Assembly (NCBI GenBank): GCA_027886175.1
Contig: JAJNNQ010000024.1
Span: 30,669,001-30,733,000 of the forward strand
Direction: 5' to 3'
From: Phylloscopus collybita
Lineage: Eukaryota > Chordata > Aves > Passeriformes > Phylloscopidae
Length of the DNA: 64,000 nucleotides
The position numbers and the translations under genes were made by a program. Every line of letters begins with the position of its first letter. Position 1 is the first letter of the stretch. Shown piece by piece: positions 22,201 to 33,595 of the stretch. Under the pieces are notes generated by a model. The model saw only the letters and a list, made by a program, of their open reading frames with translations, was not told the origin of the DNA and searched no databases.

Positions 22201-25200
22201 ATTAGAGACATCAGGAGATGTCACCTCATCCCTAACTATCTGTGGAATGTGTAGTTTCTTTTACAAGCCCTCACAGGAAGCAGAGTGAGAAGGGGACAAG
22301 AAATTGTTCCCATCTGGCATTCAGCAGTTTGATAGAAACTTCTCTATGCTACCCACCATTCACTGCCCTTGTCTTTTTGTCGGTCTGTTTTTCTCGCTTT
22401 CCCCCATCTGGAATTTCAAAAATGTTCATCTCCTTTCTTCAGCATCCCCTGTCTTCTTGTTGTCTTTGCTTTTCCATATGTCAACCCTCTGTCCCTCTCT
22501 ACCTCCCTTAACATCAGTATGTCCCTCACATTGTTGCTTTTGTTGTTGGGCTTTTCCATGCCCCATGCCCCCCTCTGTATCCCTCTACCTCCCTTACCTC
22601 TGCACGGCCCTCACACTGTTGCGTCTGTGGTTTTGCTCTCTTCCTCGCCATGTCTCTCACACCCTCCACCTCCCATGTTTCCCTCAGGAGATCCTCTGTC
22701 GATACACCACTACTTCCATGGTTACTTGGCTGGCTTCACTGTGCGCCCTGGTAGCTTGGAGAGCCGGGAGGTTATTGAATGCCTGTATGCCTGCCGTGAG
22801 GGGCTTGATTACAGTGACTTCGACAGTCTGGGCAAAGGGATGAAGGTATGCCCATCTGCCCAGCTTGCATGGGTCTCCTCCACTCTCTCCCCAGCCTTGC
22901 TTCCCAGGACTTTGCCTGCTCCCCCACCTCAGACAGCTCCCCACTTTTCTCCTGTGTGTCTCTCTCAGCCTGGATTCCTGTCATTTGCCAAGGAACCATG
23001 AGTGTTTTCTTTTCTTCCACCTCTAGGTTCACGTGAACCCCTCTCAGTCCCTGCTCACCTTGGAGGGTGATGATGTGGAAACCTTCAACCACGCAATCCA
23101 GCACGTGGCTTACATGAACTCACTGCGCTTTGCTACCCCTGGGGTCCGGCCACTCAGGCTCACCACTGCCGTCAAGTGAGTGGGCAAACCAGCACCTCCG
23201 GCTCAGTTCAGCAAGAGGGTTGCCTCTCTTTTGACTAAAGTTACACTGACTCACTTTGTATTTTAAAATAATTGCATTTTAAGATGGTCTCAAAATGGGT
23301 TGAAGTCTTCCTGAAAAGAAATGATAAATTATGCAATATCCAAATGGATACTGTAGTGCTGGTTCCGAATGCCTGTGCAGAACTTCTGCCTCCACTCGCA
23401 GCGTTCCGTGCATGTGGACTGGTTTTAATTTCCTCTGTGTTTGTCAATGTGGCCAAGTCACCAGATCCCAGTGGTGTCACTCCTACTACACGTCTCTGCC
23501 TTGTGCAGCAGGCTGTAGGGAAGCTTTGGGAAGATTTCTGGAAAAAGGATATTCCCTTCCCTGGAAGTAATGGGCAGGAGGCGATCTTTTATAATGTTAT
23601 TGTTGGAAGCTTGGGGCAACTGATGGATTCTACTGCTCCCCTTCAGGTGTTTCAGCGAGGAGTCCTGTGTCTCCATTCCTGATGTGGAAGGCTATGTTGT
23701 GGTGCTACAGCCTGACGCTCCCCAGATCCTGCTGAGCGGCAACGCCCACTTTGCTCATCCTGCGTCAGACTTTGAGGCTCCGGAAGGAGTTCCCCTGTTC
23801 CCCAACCTCCAGATCACCTGCTCCATTTCTCACCAGGTGGAGGCCAAGAAGGATGAGAACTGGCACGGTACCGGTGAGTGGAGTACAGGGCAAGGCGTAA
23901 GAGACAAACTGGAAAGACCTACAAGAGTTGCGGTCCTGCAGAGGAAGTAGAGTCCCTATAATTACACCCGAAAGCGAGAGTTTACAAATTTAGAAGCAAG
24001 GCACATTGTCTGTCAATATGTAGGCTAATCGGCTCTTATCCCTTTCTGCTCCTCCCTGTACTTTTTCTATCCACTCAGTTCCTTTGCCTCACACTCTCCT
24101 AATTCTTTCCCAGGCTGCTCATTCCTAATCCCTTTTACATTTTACCTACATTTCCCTTTATTGAATCCAGTGCTGGATGAATGTCCTGCCTGTTACTCTC
24201 TCTACTCCTGTGCTTACTGAGTCTCATCCTACTTCCTTCTCTCCTGCTTTCTTTCCTTACTTCTTGCTCCCTTCCTTCTCTTCCTGCCTCACTTATTCCT
24301 GTGAATTCCACAGTCAGTTTCCTTACACCCAACAGTATCCTGTTCTTCAATTTCTTTCCATCATGCTCAGATTATTTCTCTGCAGTCTGTGCTCTGTCCA
24401 TTCACTTCTTTCATATCTGCTCCAGTAATGGGATGTTTTGCTCCTACTTTTCTGTTTAGAAGCTTTGCCTTTCCTCATAATGATGAGTTCCTTGACTTAA
24501 GAGCAGATTGTTCTCCATCCTGCTGAAAGCAGTTAGTTATTCAATGTGGTTGCCATTTTAAAGAAGATAAGATCTCAACCATGGTAACCAACAGTGTGAG
24601 ACAGGGAAAAGCTTTCAAAACCATGCAGGGCCTGGGAATGTGTGAGTGTTGTTCCTAATTTGCACACTGTCATAACAAAGTCCTTACAGCCAAGATGTGT
24701 TATCATGAACCAGACCGATAATAGTATGTTGTTCCAAAATAAAGTGACTTTATTATGTGCATAGATAATGCCATTAGAAAACCATCCTGCAACAAGTAAT
24801 TAGGCTTGTTGCAGGATGGTTCTAATGGGGGATTTTACTTAAGGTCAGTGCTAGGTGGCGAAGGAGGTTATTATATATGATGTGAGCACTCTTAGGTAAG
24901 CAGGTACCCCTGTGAGTAACTCCTTCCTTCTGTGACGGCTGTCTGGCTTGCTGGCCATATCTTCCTTCTGTTTGCATCTCAGTGACAGACACACGAATGT
25001 CAGATGAGATTGTTCACAACCTGGACGGCTGCGAGATCTCGTTGGTAGGAGATGACCTGGACCCAGAGAGGGAGTACCTGCTCCTGGATGGGGCACTGCT
25101 GCAGCAGCGGGGCCTGGAGCTCGTTAACACCTCTGCCTACCTGACCATCACAGGTACGTCCTCTCCACGGTCACAGCTATCTAGTTATGCCTCTGTCACC

Positions 25201-27993
25201 GACTGGCAGGTGTCACTGGGAGAAGCACTTGACATTAGGTTGTGTTGGTGTACTTTGTGACACTGAGATGTAACTGTTTCTTGAACTCCTGGCTTTTGGA
25301 AGTCGCAGACCATTTCCTTGGGGAAGTGGCTTTTCCTCCAGCACAAAGTACTGGGACATGGTGTCAGCTCTCACCCAGGCTTGTATCACTTCTCCTGACT
25401 TACTCCTTGGGGTTTGGTGTTCTCAGGTGTCAGTAGCATTTTGCATGACGTGACAGGGGACAACATATCCCACAACTTGTGGACTGGAACAACACTTTTG
25501 TGCTCTCCAGAACGTAACAGGACCGTCGCTCTCAATCCTTCCTTCCCTTCCACTTGTTTTAGCAATGCAAGCAGGGATTCCATCAGGTCCTTTGCAGCCA
25601 GCTCCATCTCTGAGCCCTTCCCAAAATTAACGAACCCAGCATCGCCTTGGATCCCTCTGTAGCCTCCAGTTGCTGCAGGGTTAGGATGCCAGGTGACTTT
25701 GGAGCAGGAGCTTCCTCACCCCATCCCTCTCTTCTTGCCTCAGGCGTGGAGAGCATTGCGGTTTACGAGGAGATCCTACGCCAGGTCTCCTACCACATCA
25801 ACCACGGTGCCGCCCTCTACGAAAGGAAGTTTCACCTGTCCTGCACTGAGATGAATGGACGCTACTCCAGCAACGAGTTTACTGTCGAGGTACAAGACTG
25901 ATACGTGCACACAGAGCTTCTTCTGCGTGCATGTGGGAGGACATGGTGCATGGCAATGCATAGAATGTGCCGTGGATACAGGGTTGGGTCTTTCTGCAGG
26001 TGAATGTTCTCCACAGCATGAACCGAGCTGCTCATCCTAACCATATTCTGAGCTCCCAGCAGTTTGTGCACCGAGGCCATCATTTACCTGCAGAGCTGTC
26101 TGGGCACAGTTTGGCAAGCACCCACAGCAACCCAAGTATGTAACATTGTCTTTTGGGCTTATTCCTTCAGATCAGGATGCTGATTTTCTGATATCCTGGC
26201 AGAATCTATAGTGGAGGATTCCTCTCAGGCTCCTGGCACCCATTATCAGGTTCTCATTATGCAGTCCTCTTCCACTTGTCATTAGCCAGTGGACCGCAGT
26301 CTTTGTCAAATTGTATTTTAGAGCATGCTGCAACAATCCTCCCCTTGTGGGATATTATTTTCTTGATGTTCTAGAAGCAGACTGAAATCTACACCTCAGA
26401 GGGTCTAAAAAGAATAACTGTAAGCTGACTTTATTCATGCACCTTGCAAAGGTGCTGTGTGGGCTTGTGTAAAGTAGTTTCAGGAAGAAGCTTCAACAGC
26501 AGGAGAGAAAAATGAGTCAAGACTGCCACTACTCTAAAGACAGACATGGGAGTAGGTGGTGGTCAGCAAGGCAGGAAGATACTGGACATGGCACCACGCA
26601 GACAAAAGGAGAATCCTTGCCTCCGAAACAGAGAAGAGAGAAGCCTCAGAGCTGGACTAGATGTTTGTTTGTGCTGGTAGCCCTGTGCCTCAGGCATGAC
26701 CACACTTATCGATTCCTCCCAGGCTGTGAAAGCTCTGGGACTTGTTATGGTCATTTTGGTCCCCTCTTATAGGGGAACAAGCAAAGCACCTTTGAGCTAG
26801 CTTTTGCTGCAGCTTCCTGCAGCAGCTGATCCCAAACTGGTCTGGTCCTGCAGCTGGCACTGCAGGGGCAGCCTGTGCATGTGCCAGCCTTTGCCTCTCC
26901 CTTCCCCAGCTCTGCCTGATGGCAGCAGCAAACTTGTTCCTGCTGAACAGAACCATAAACAAATTTGTGGAGGGCCTAGATAGATTTTGCAGGGAAGGTG
27001 GTTGTCTGGGGAGTTAAGGCTCAGTCTGCAGGCCTAAAACAAACATGTAGGAGTCGGGCTAAGGATCTTAGATGAATTTCAGGTTTTCTCCTGTGGAGAA
27101 GCCAGGCTTTTGCCACAGCACTAATGAGAAACATTCACATCTGCTCCCATGTGCAACGAAGGCATCTTTTGGCTTCTTGCTTTCTCTCCTGCTTGCACAG
27201 AAATCACACTCTCTGAAAACTATCCTCCAGCCCTTAGAGGCTGTCCCCAGCACGCATTTCTCCCTCCCAAGAGCTGGATACAGATATATTCGGTGCAACA
27301 TATTCTGGTGAATTCTGCAGATAAAGATGTGCAGAGTCTACAGGCCAGCTGACATCACAGGAACTGCCTGTGCCCAGGGGCACAGACAAGTCAGGCTATG
27401 TTCCTGCACAGACTAAAAACCCAAGCTCTGCCCAGGGATCTCAGTTCCTGGATGTCAGGTTGGAACTGCATGTTTCTGTGATAGACTCTAGACACAACTT
27501 CTCGCATTCTTTCTTCCAAGTGGTCCCCAGCGCTGCCACTGTCATCATCGTGGTGTGTGTGGGCTTCCTGGCACTTATGGTGATCCTCGGCATCCTGCGC
27601 ATCCACTCCCTGCACCGGCGGGGAGTGGGGCAAGAGGTCCCTGGCGCTGCTGAGTCGGGGCACACCAGCACTGGAGGCAAAGAGAGCGACATGTTCTGGG
27701 ACGACTCAGCCCTCACCATCATCGTCAACCCCATGGAGGTGAGGAGCAGCCGCTGTGGCCGGGGCTGGGCGGGCGGTTGTGTTGTCAGACCCTTCCCCTT
27801 AGGCGGTATCTCACCTCCCCAGTCCTACCAGAGCTGTCAGGAGAGGGCAGCCGGCAGCGCGGAGGGCAGAGCTGGCGAGGGCATGGACGATGATGATGAC
27901 AGCACCGACTCGGAGACACCCGACTCCCCGGACAGCAGTGACATCAATGACCGGCACATCATCGGCAAAAGCGACGTCTCTCACCGCTACTAG
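13257..27993 (+). CDS. CLSTN3: Calsyntenin-3 (alcadein beta)
   Basis: This is a type I postsynaptic and secretory-pathway membrane protein that promotes synapse formation and links vesicles to kinesin-1. Exons: 13257-13341, 16049-16171, 17110-17305, 17786-17994, 18303-18452, 19103-19288, 19907-20176, 20443-20555, 20635-20797, 21852-21908, 22688-22845, 23027-23175, 23647-23873, 24983-25153, 25744-25889, 26000-26135, 27521-27738, 27823-27993. They total 2928 nt, giving 975 aa. Every junction is GT-AG with continuous phase. Features in order: signal peptide (about 1-27); two cadherin repeats (HKPWIEAEYQGIVMENDN; VHVRVNDVNEFAPVF; YDRILRVEAIDGDCSPQYS); an LNS/laminin-G domain (DEWHHYALNLEFPTVTLYVDG); a membrane span about residues 851-872; and a cytoplasmic tail with the kinesin-light-chain motif FWDDSALTIIVNPME and a Asp/Ser-rich stretch. 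The wording follows CLSTN3 rather than CLSTN1 or CLSTN2, and the syntenic position agrees. Confidence 0.97.
13342..16048 (+). other. CLSTN3 intron 1
   Basis: This 2.7-kb first intron has no supported second gene. It contains an 18-bp imperfect duplication near 14386-14421 (CTGGTAGGAGTCT unit) and a pyrimidine-rich tract at about 15249-15330. Open frames on both strands lack family resemblance. Confidence 0.7.
19485..19625 (-). mobile_element. CR1 LINE 3' fragment in CLSTN3 intron 6
   Basis: The plus strand reads as a CR1 reverse complement: TGGAATCGTGGAATAG, then GGGAACCTTAAAGATC, CTAGTTCCAACATCCCTGCC and CACTAGGCCAGGCTGCTCA. The element therefore points to the minus strand, antisense to CLSTN3. 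Confidence 0.8.
24771..24828 (+). other. Near-perfect 24-bp hairpin in CLSTN3 intron 13
   Basis: The left arm 24771-24796 and right arm 24805-24828 are reverse complements apart from a two-base AA bulge in the left arm, around an 8-base loop TAATTAGG. No flanking transposon termini were recognised. Confidence 0.85.
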
Positions 27994-28394
27994 GAGCTTT
28001 AAAACACCCGCCCAGTGGATCCCCCAAAGCATATGGCAGGAAGGAGGAGGTGTCTTACTTTCAACTTCTTTCCAGCCCCACTGTGTACACACGTGCTCCT
28101 CCCTCACTGATCGTTTCTGCCTCCCATGTTCCTTCATCTTCTGCCATTCTCATTGTGGACATTCCCCACATTATTGACCCCCATCTGGCTCTCCAGAAAC
28201 ATGTGTTAGGGCACTTACACACGATGGTGGCACAGTTCAAACTGTGATGCAGGTGTTGGAAAAGAATGGAAATCTGAAAGGCAGAGCCAGCCATAGGGCT
28301 CAGAGTGGGGTTTCTCACAACCCCTCCCCAGATATTATATATATATATTGTATATTTTTTCAATGTTGTCATTTGAGGTTTATTCTCGTTTCAT

Positions 28395-28396
<2 letters not shown>

Positions 28397-28425
<29 letters not shown>
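28397..28425 (+). repeat. A29 tract in the CLSTN3 3'UTR
   Basis: An uninterrupted run of 29 A lies about 400 bases after the CLSTN3 stop and upstream of its polyadenylation signals. It could mis-prime oligo-dT cDNA and make the transcript look shorter than it is. Confidence 0.85.
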
Positions 28426-28427
<2 letters not shown>

Positions 28428-28546
28428 CACAAAAAAACCAACAACCAACAAACCACTGCAGCTTTGTGTCGCTTTGTAAAACTGTCAATACTCCTAATAC
28501 TAAATGAATGAAGGTAAGAAAGATGAGGAAACAAAGTGGATTTTAA

Positions 28547-28567
28547 AATAAATGGATTTCAAATAAA
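28547..28567 (+). terminator. CLSTN3 polyadenylation signals
   Basis: AATAAA occurs at 28547-28552 and again at 28562-28567, about 560 bases after the stop codon. A further AATAAA cluster lies near 28900-28915 and could give a longer 3'UTR. Confidence 0.6.
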
Positions 28568-28569
28568 AC

Positions 28570-29862
28570 ATTCAGGACTTCTGCAGTTTTTCACTACAAC
28601 CAGGGAAAAAACCAGTGTAGCTTCTAATGTGAAACTGGAGCTTGTCCAGAGTATTTACTGAAATTACTACTTTATCTCGGGGAAGGGTTACGTTTTTTTA
28701 GCATATGTGATGAAACAAGAAAAACACACCACTCACGACCCTACCCCCTGCCTTTCTGAGAGTCAAAATACTTTGTAAACACAATGTAGCCTTCCCCAGG
28801 ACTCAGTGCTACGGACTCCCAGAGGAACATAAGGCACTCAAGCCTGTGGCAGGCAAATGTAGCACATGCCACAAAAACTGAATTCTCAAACACAGGAAAA
28901 TAAAATAAATAAAACTCTTTCCATACACTTAGTGTATCAACAGAAACAGGTCAGATCTCCTCAGCTTCATCCATCTTCTCACATGATCTGCTTTCTTTAT
29001 CAGTATGATAGAGTATTTTTTATACCGGGGCTCCAGCTTGTAGAACAGCCCCAGCACTTCTGGGGGAAGGAGGCATCTTCCTCTTTCTGCTGAGCAAGAA
29101 GTGGATGGAAACACAACAGATACTAGCACAGCATGGCTCTGAGCCCAGGAGCAGCATGAGTTGTTAGGACAGTGCTTCAGAGCAGGCTGTGCTTCTTCCC
29201 TGGATCTACTTGGTCTGGTTTTTCAGACTCTGCAAGACAAAAAGGGGCTGTCAGCTGCCTGGCACATCTTGGGGCAGTGGCTGCAACGTGTGAAGGACCC
29301 AAAGCAAAATTCTGCTATTTGTTGGCAGCCAAGGTTGAGAAATCCTCCTTAGGGGCAAGAAGGCAGTACAGTAGGTGAGAGTGGAAGAGCCCCTCTGAGG
29401 GCAAAGGTTGCAGCACAAGATCTCTGCTTGCTGCAGTTCTCTCAAATGTTTCAGCTCTAGCCTGTCTTCATGCCCAACTGTGCCCACTTATGGTTGTTAC
29501 TGGGTCCAAAAGAAGTGAACATGCTGGGGCTAAGACACTCTTACACTTTTCTGCTTTGTCTCCTTCCCACTAAGTTCCATGCCTTTCATCAAGGGAGTTT
29601 ACAACAGGCACTGTCAAACCAGTGCCCAGACCTCTTGAAGCACTGGAATAATTCAAGTCTCCAGAAGGAAAAAAAACCAAACCCTACATTGTGCAGATTG
29701 GAGCAAAAAACTTGGCACAAAATAGTCGTGTCCTGAGAATGCCTGACACCCAGACCTGGTCTGTGACAAAAAGCACCACCTCTCAGAGCACTGCAAACGA
29801 CGAGGTCTCAGGACCACCACGTCCCTGTACCTCCACAGCAGCCTCAGCCAAAGTGCTACAGC
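28570..29862. other. Convergent 3' region between CLSTN3 and the SLC25A36-like gene
   Basis: Both flanking genes end here (CLSTN3 from the left, the carrier on the minus strand with its stop at 29863-29865). No coding exon was found. The interval probably holds the carrier's 3'UTR; no canonical AATAAA on the minus strand was located with confidence. Confidence 0.5.
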
Positions 29863-32800
29863 TTACAAGGTGGAAGAGGCCAAATGCACGATGAGTTCGT
29901 AGGTAGCCATCATGATGGCTGCGTTGGGGATCTGGCGGATCAGGTGCGCCAGGAGCCCCCGGTACAAAGCCGGGGGTCCCTCTTCCCGGACCACCAGCTG
30001 CAGAGTCTGCGTCAAGGAACGGTATCGCGAGCCCTCCTCTCGCAACCGTGTCCGAATGACCTCTGCAGAGACAAGAAGGGAAGCCACGTGTCAGCAGATG
30101 GATCCCACAGGCATGGCCTCTCCCCTGAAGGAGAAGAGAAGCACTCTCCCCCCAAGGAGAGCGCACCCACTCACCGTGCGGATACGCAATGCACGTGGCG
30201 CATGTTTTGGAGACGGCAGCAGCCGCCATAAGTCCGAAGAAATTGTTGTCCGCTGGAAGTGTGAGTGATGGGGAATGGGAATGCTGGCTGCTTCTCAGCT
30301 CCTTTTTCAGTGCTTCGTAGATGACAAAGTGTATGATGGTCTCTGACACTCCAGCATAGGAGGCAGTGATCCCACGGTAAAATCCACGCAGGCCTTCAGT
30401 GCGGTACACGTGCATGGCACACTGGAGAGCGTTGCTGGCCATCTCCCCCTTCACCCTGGGAAGAAGGGGGAGGGTTAGGACAGCATACTGCACCCCGACC
30501 TACAGTGCTGTTGTGAACACAGCCATAAGCCTCTTGCCCAGCCGATGACTTGCCATGTTCTGATGAGAAATCACAGACCTCTCTCTGCCCGCCACCCCCC
30601 AAACCAATCCTGATGTGACATGGAGTGGTTCTGCACTGTTGGCCTGCCTTACCTGGCTTCCAGCTGCATCCTGGTTTTCACTAACCAGATGGGGTTGGTG
30701 AGTGTGGCTGAGCTAATGCCTGGGGAACAGAAGAGGAAGACAGCTGTGAGTGCCAGGATCACGCTGACAGTTCGTGAAGAGGTGCTGATCTATCAGCTCT
30801 CTGAGCTCTGCTTGGCAAGCTGCAGGCATTTGCAATTTGAGAATGACCTTGAGAAGAGATATTTAGGGCAGACTATTTGATTCTCCTCCTCCCCTATTCC
30901 AGCCTTTGTCTAGTGTTAATTAGCTCCTCTGCCTCCAACAAAACCCTACTACAGACCCGGGTGTTACAGAGAGGCAGGAAACAGCATGCTAATTTTGCAA
31001 GAGTGGAGGATTTTGTTAGAGAACTGGGATATATCAAGAGAAATGGTTCTGTGAGTGGTCTAAATTACACACTGCCTTCTTCCTCTCACGGCAGAATAGA
31101 GCTCATGATAGCAGCTGAAGGGGTAAAGACTAGACTTCAAGAGATGAGCCTAAGAAGAATGAAGAGTGAGAAAACATTCTGGTTACCAAAGGAACTCACT
31201 TCTCCACATGTGGAGGGAGAAAACTTCAGAGCAGCAATGGTGAAGGAATGAAATACATAGGCATTTTCAGACAGAAGGACCTCTTGGCTTTGATTTGAGA
31301 CAGAAAAGGCTCACCTGCACAGGCTGCTGCTAATATGTGTACGTTTTTGGACTCTGGAACCAGGACAGTATTAAGCCTCTCCTTAGTAGCAGAATAGGCA
31401 GCAAAATATATAGCCCTGGTTGGAAAAAAATACAGAAGAGGTTACAGCTCTCCTATGAGGAGCAGAGACACTACTGTGCAGTCTCACTCCAACTTTTCTT
31501 ACTCCCAGCACAGTTTTGTCTAACGTGACGCCAGATACCATTTATACCCGGCCCACAGCAATCATCTCATCACTGTGATCAGAAGCCCCAGAAGATGTCT
31601 GTGTGAAGGGGTCCTGTGGCACGTGAGTACAAGGCCCAGACTGCTTTCAGAAAGTGGAGCAACAGTTATGACACAGGTCCCTTGAAAAGTGTACGAGATG
31701 AGGCACTGTCATGGGGCAGCACTCACCGGGAAGGAGCAACCCCAGCGAGGTTTGGACCCAGACCTCGGAACAGGGACCGTTTGCCTTCCTTCTCAAGGAT
31801 GGACCTACAGAAGGAAATGAACAGAGGAATCGGCAGAATAACTAAGCTGGAGGCTTTCCTGTTCCTCCTCCTTCTTTGTTCTTCAGTATTTCTTGTAGCA
31901 CCCTCTCCTCACCTCCCATGTTATCCTTTTTCTGCCCTGCTCTCATTTTCTCTCCAATCACTGCTCTCTCCTTCAGTCATAGAATCATGGGACTGCTTGC
32001 GTTGGAAACGACCTTAAAGGTCATCTAGTTCCAACCACCCTGCCATGGGCAGGGACACTTCACTAGTAATTGCATCCTATTCTTGATAATGCCATCCCTC
32101 TGGGTCTGATCAAATCACTAGCTGAGAAATTTCTCACAGTCCCCTAAGCTGCCTTGCAGAGCACAGATCACTGGTGAGAAGCCGATGTACCTGTGCTCTG
32201 ATCAAACCTTCTACTGCACTTGTGGCTTCCAGAGCATCAGCTCAACTCTCTTTCTCTCTCCCCTCACACCCTCCTCCTGACAGCCAAACCATCACCTCCC
32301 TGGTGCTAACAGGCACACTGCCCTGTCCAACTCACCTCAGCAACTTGAGCACTCCAGGAGACGGTGGGGTGGGATTCATCAGCTTCACACTCATCCCTGG
32401 CAGCTTTATCTCTGGGAGGCACAGAGGCTGCAGTGCCAGCTGGGATGACTGCAGACGTATCTTCACCACTTCCAGGGGACAGGTCAGGATGGCTCCAGCT
32501 GTGCCACCACATCTAGGGCACAGCAGCACATTTAAGAATGACCTCTGTGCCATAATAGGGCAATAATTGTGACCCTGCTTGTCCACAACTTCTCCCCTCT
32601 GGGAGAGGAGGTTAGGTACCCCAGACTGTGTCACAAATGACCTCCTGCTCTGACACTGATTAACGTAACAGCTCAGCTTGGGACATCGTCTGGCAGCCTC
32701 ACTCTGAAACCTCACTCAGTATTTGAGACAAAGAGTCCCAAGTCCATGGGGACTCAGCAGTCCCCCAGAGCAAACATTTCTGCTGCCCACCCTCACTGCA

Positions 32801-33564
32801 AAGCCTTCTGCTGAGGCACTGTGGCCCACACCTCGCCACAGCTGCACAGAGGGGCACACAACTCTCCCAGCTCTCAGCTTGCCCGTGTCTTTAATCCATA
32901 ATTACCTTAGACCCACATTTGCAAGGCCCTGTAAGCAAGATCTGTATTTTCTGCCAACAGCCAGGATCTCTCCAAGCCTGGCTTGCTTAATGAAAGAGGA
33001 CCCTGACCTTCAGCAGGCAGAACCTATTTTTGGAACTCATGAACCATCTCCATCAATGGATCTTGTCACACTGCAGGAATGCTGAAAGGACATATATCCC
33101 CTTTTTCCCTTTCCACCACCCAGGGACAAGTCAGAACTGATGCATTTGGTTCTCAGCTTCTGCCCCTCTAAATACTTCAACTGACAACTCTGCTCTTCTA
33201 GAGGATACTCAGTACCTGAAAGACCATTTTGAGGTGAATTTGCCTGTAAGCCATGCAAGAGGCTTTGACAAATGGACAGTTGTTCACATCCACTACAGCC
33301 AAAGTTGCTTTGTTTCACAGGAGATGGAAGCTTAATAAAAAGCTCACTCTGCTCCAAAGAAAGAAAAGCCAACCAAAGAACTGCAAGATATCAGGGAAGA
33401 GTCAGGTATATCATCAGAATTGCATATGGCAGTGCAGGACAGCAAAGAGTGAGAGTTCTGAAGAACTATTTTGAAAAAATCTATACAGCTCAGTGAACAT
33501 ACACAGTATTCTCACAGCCTTTGCTCCTAGGGCTTCATTAACATTGCCAACAGAAATGGGGGCT

Positions 33565-33595
<31 letters not shown>

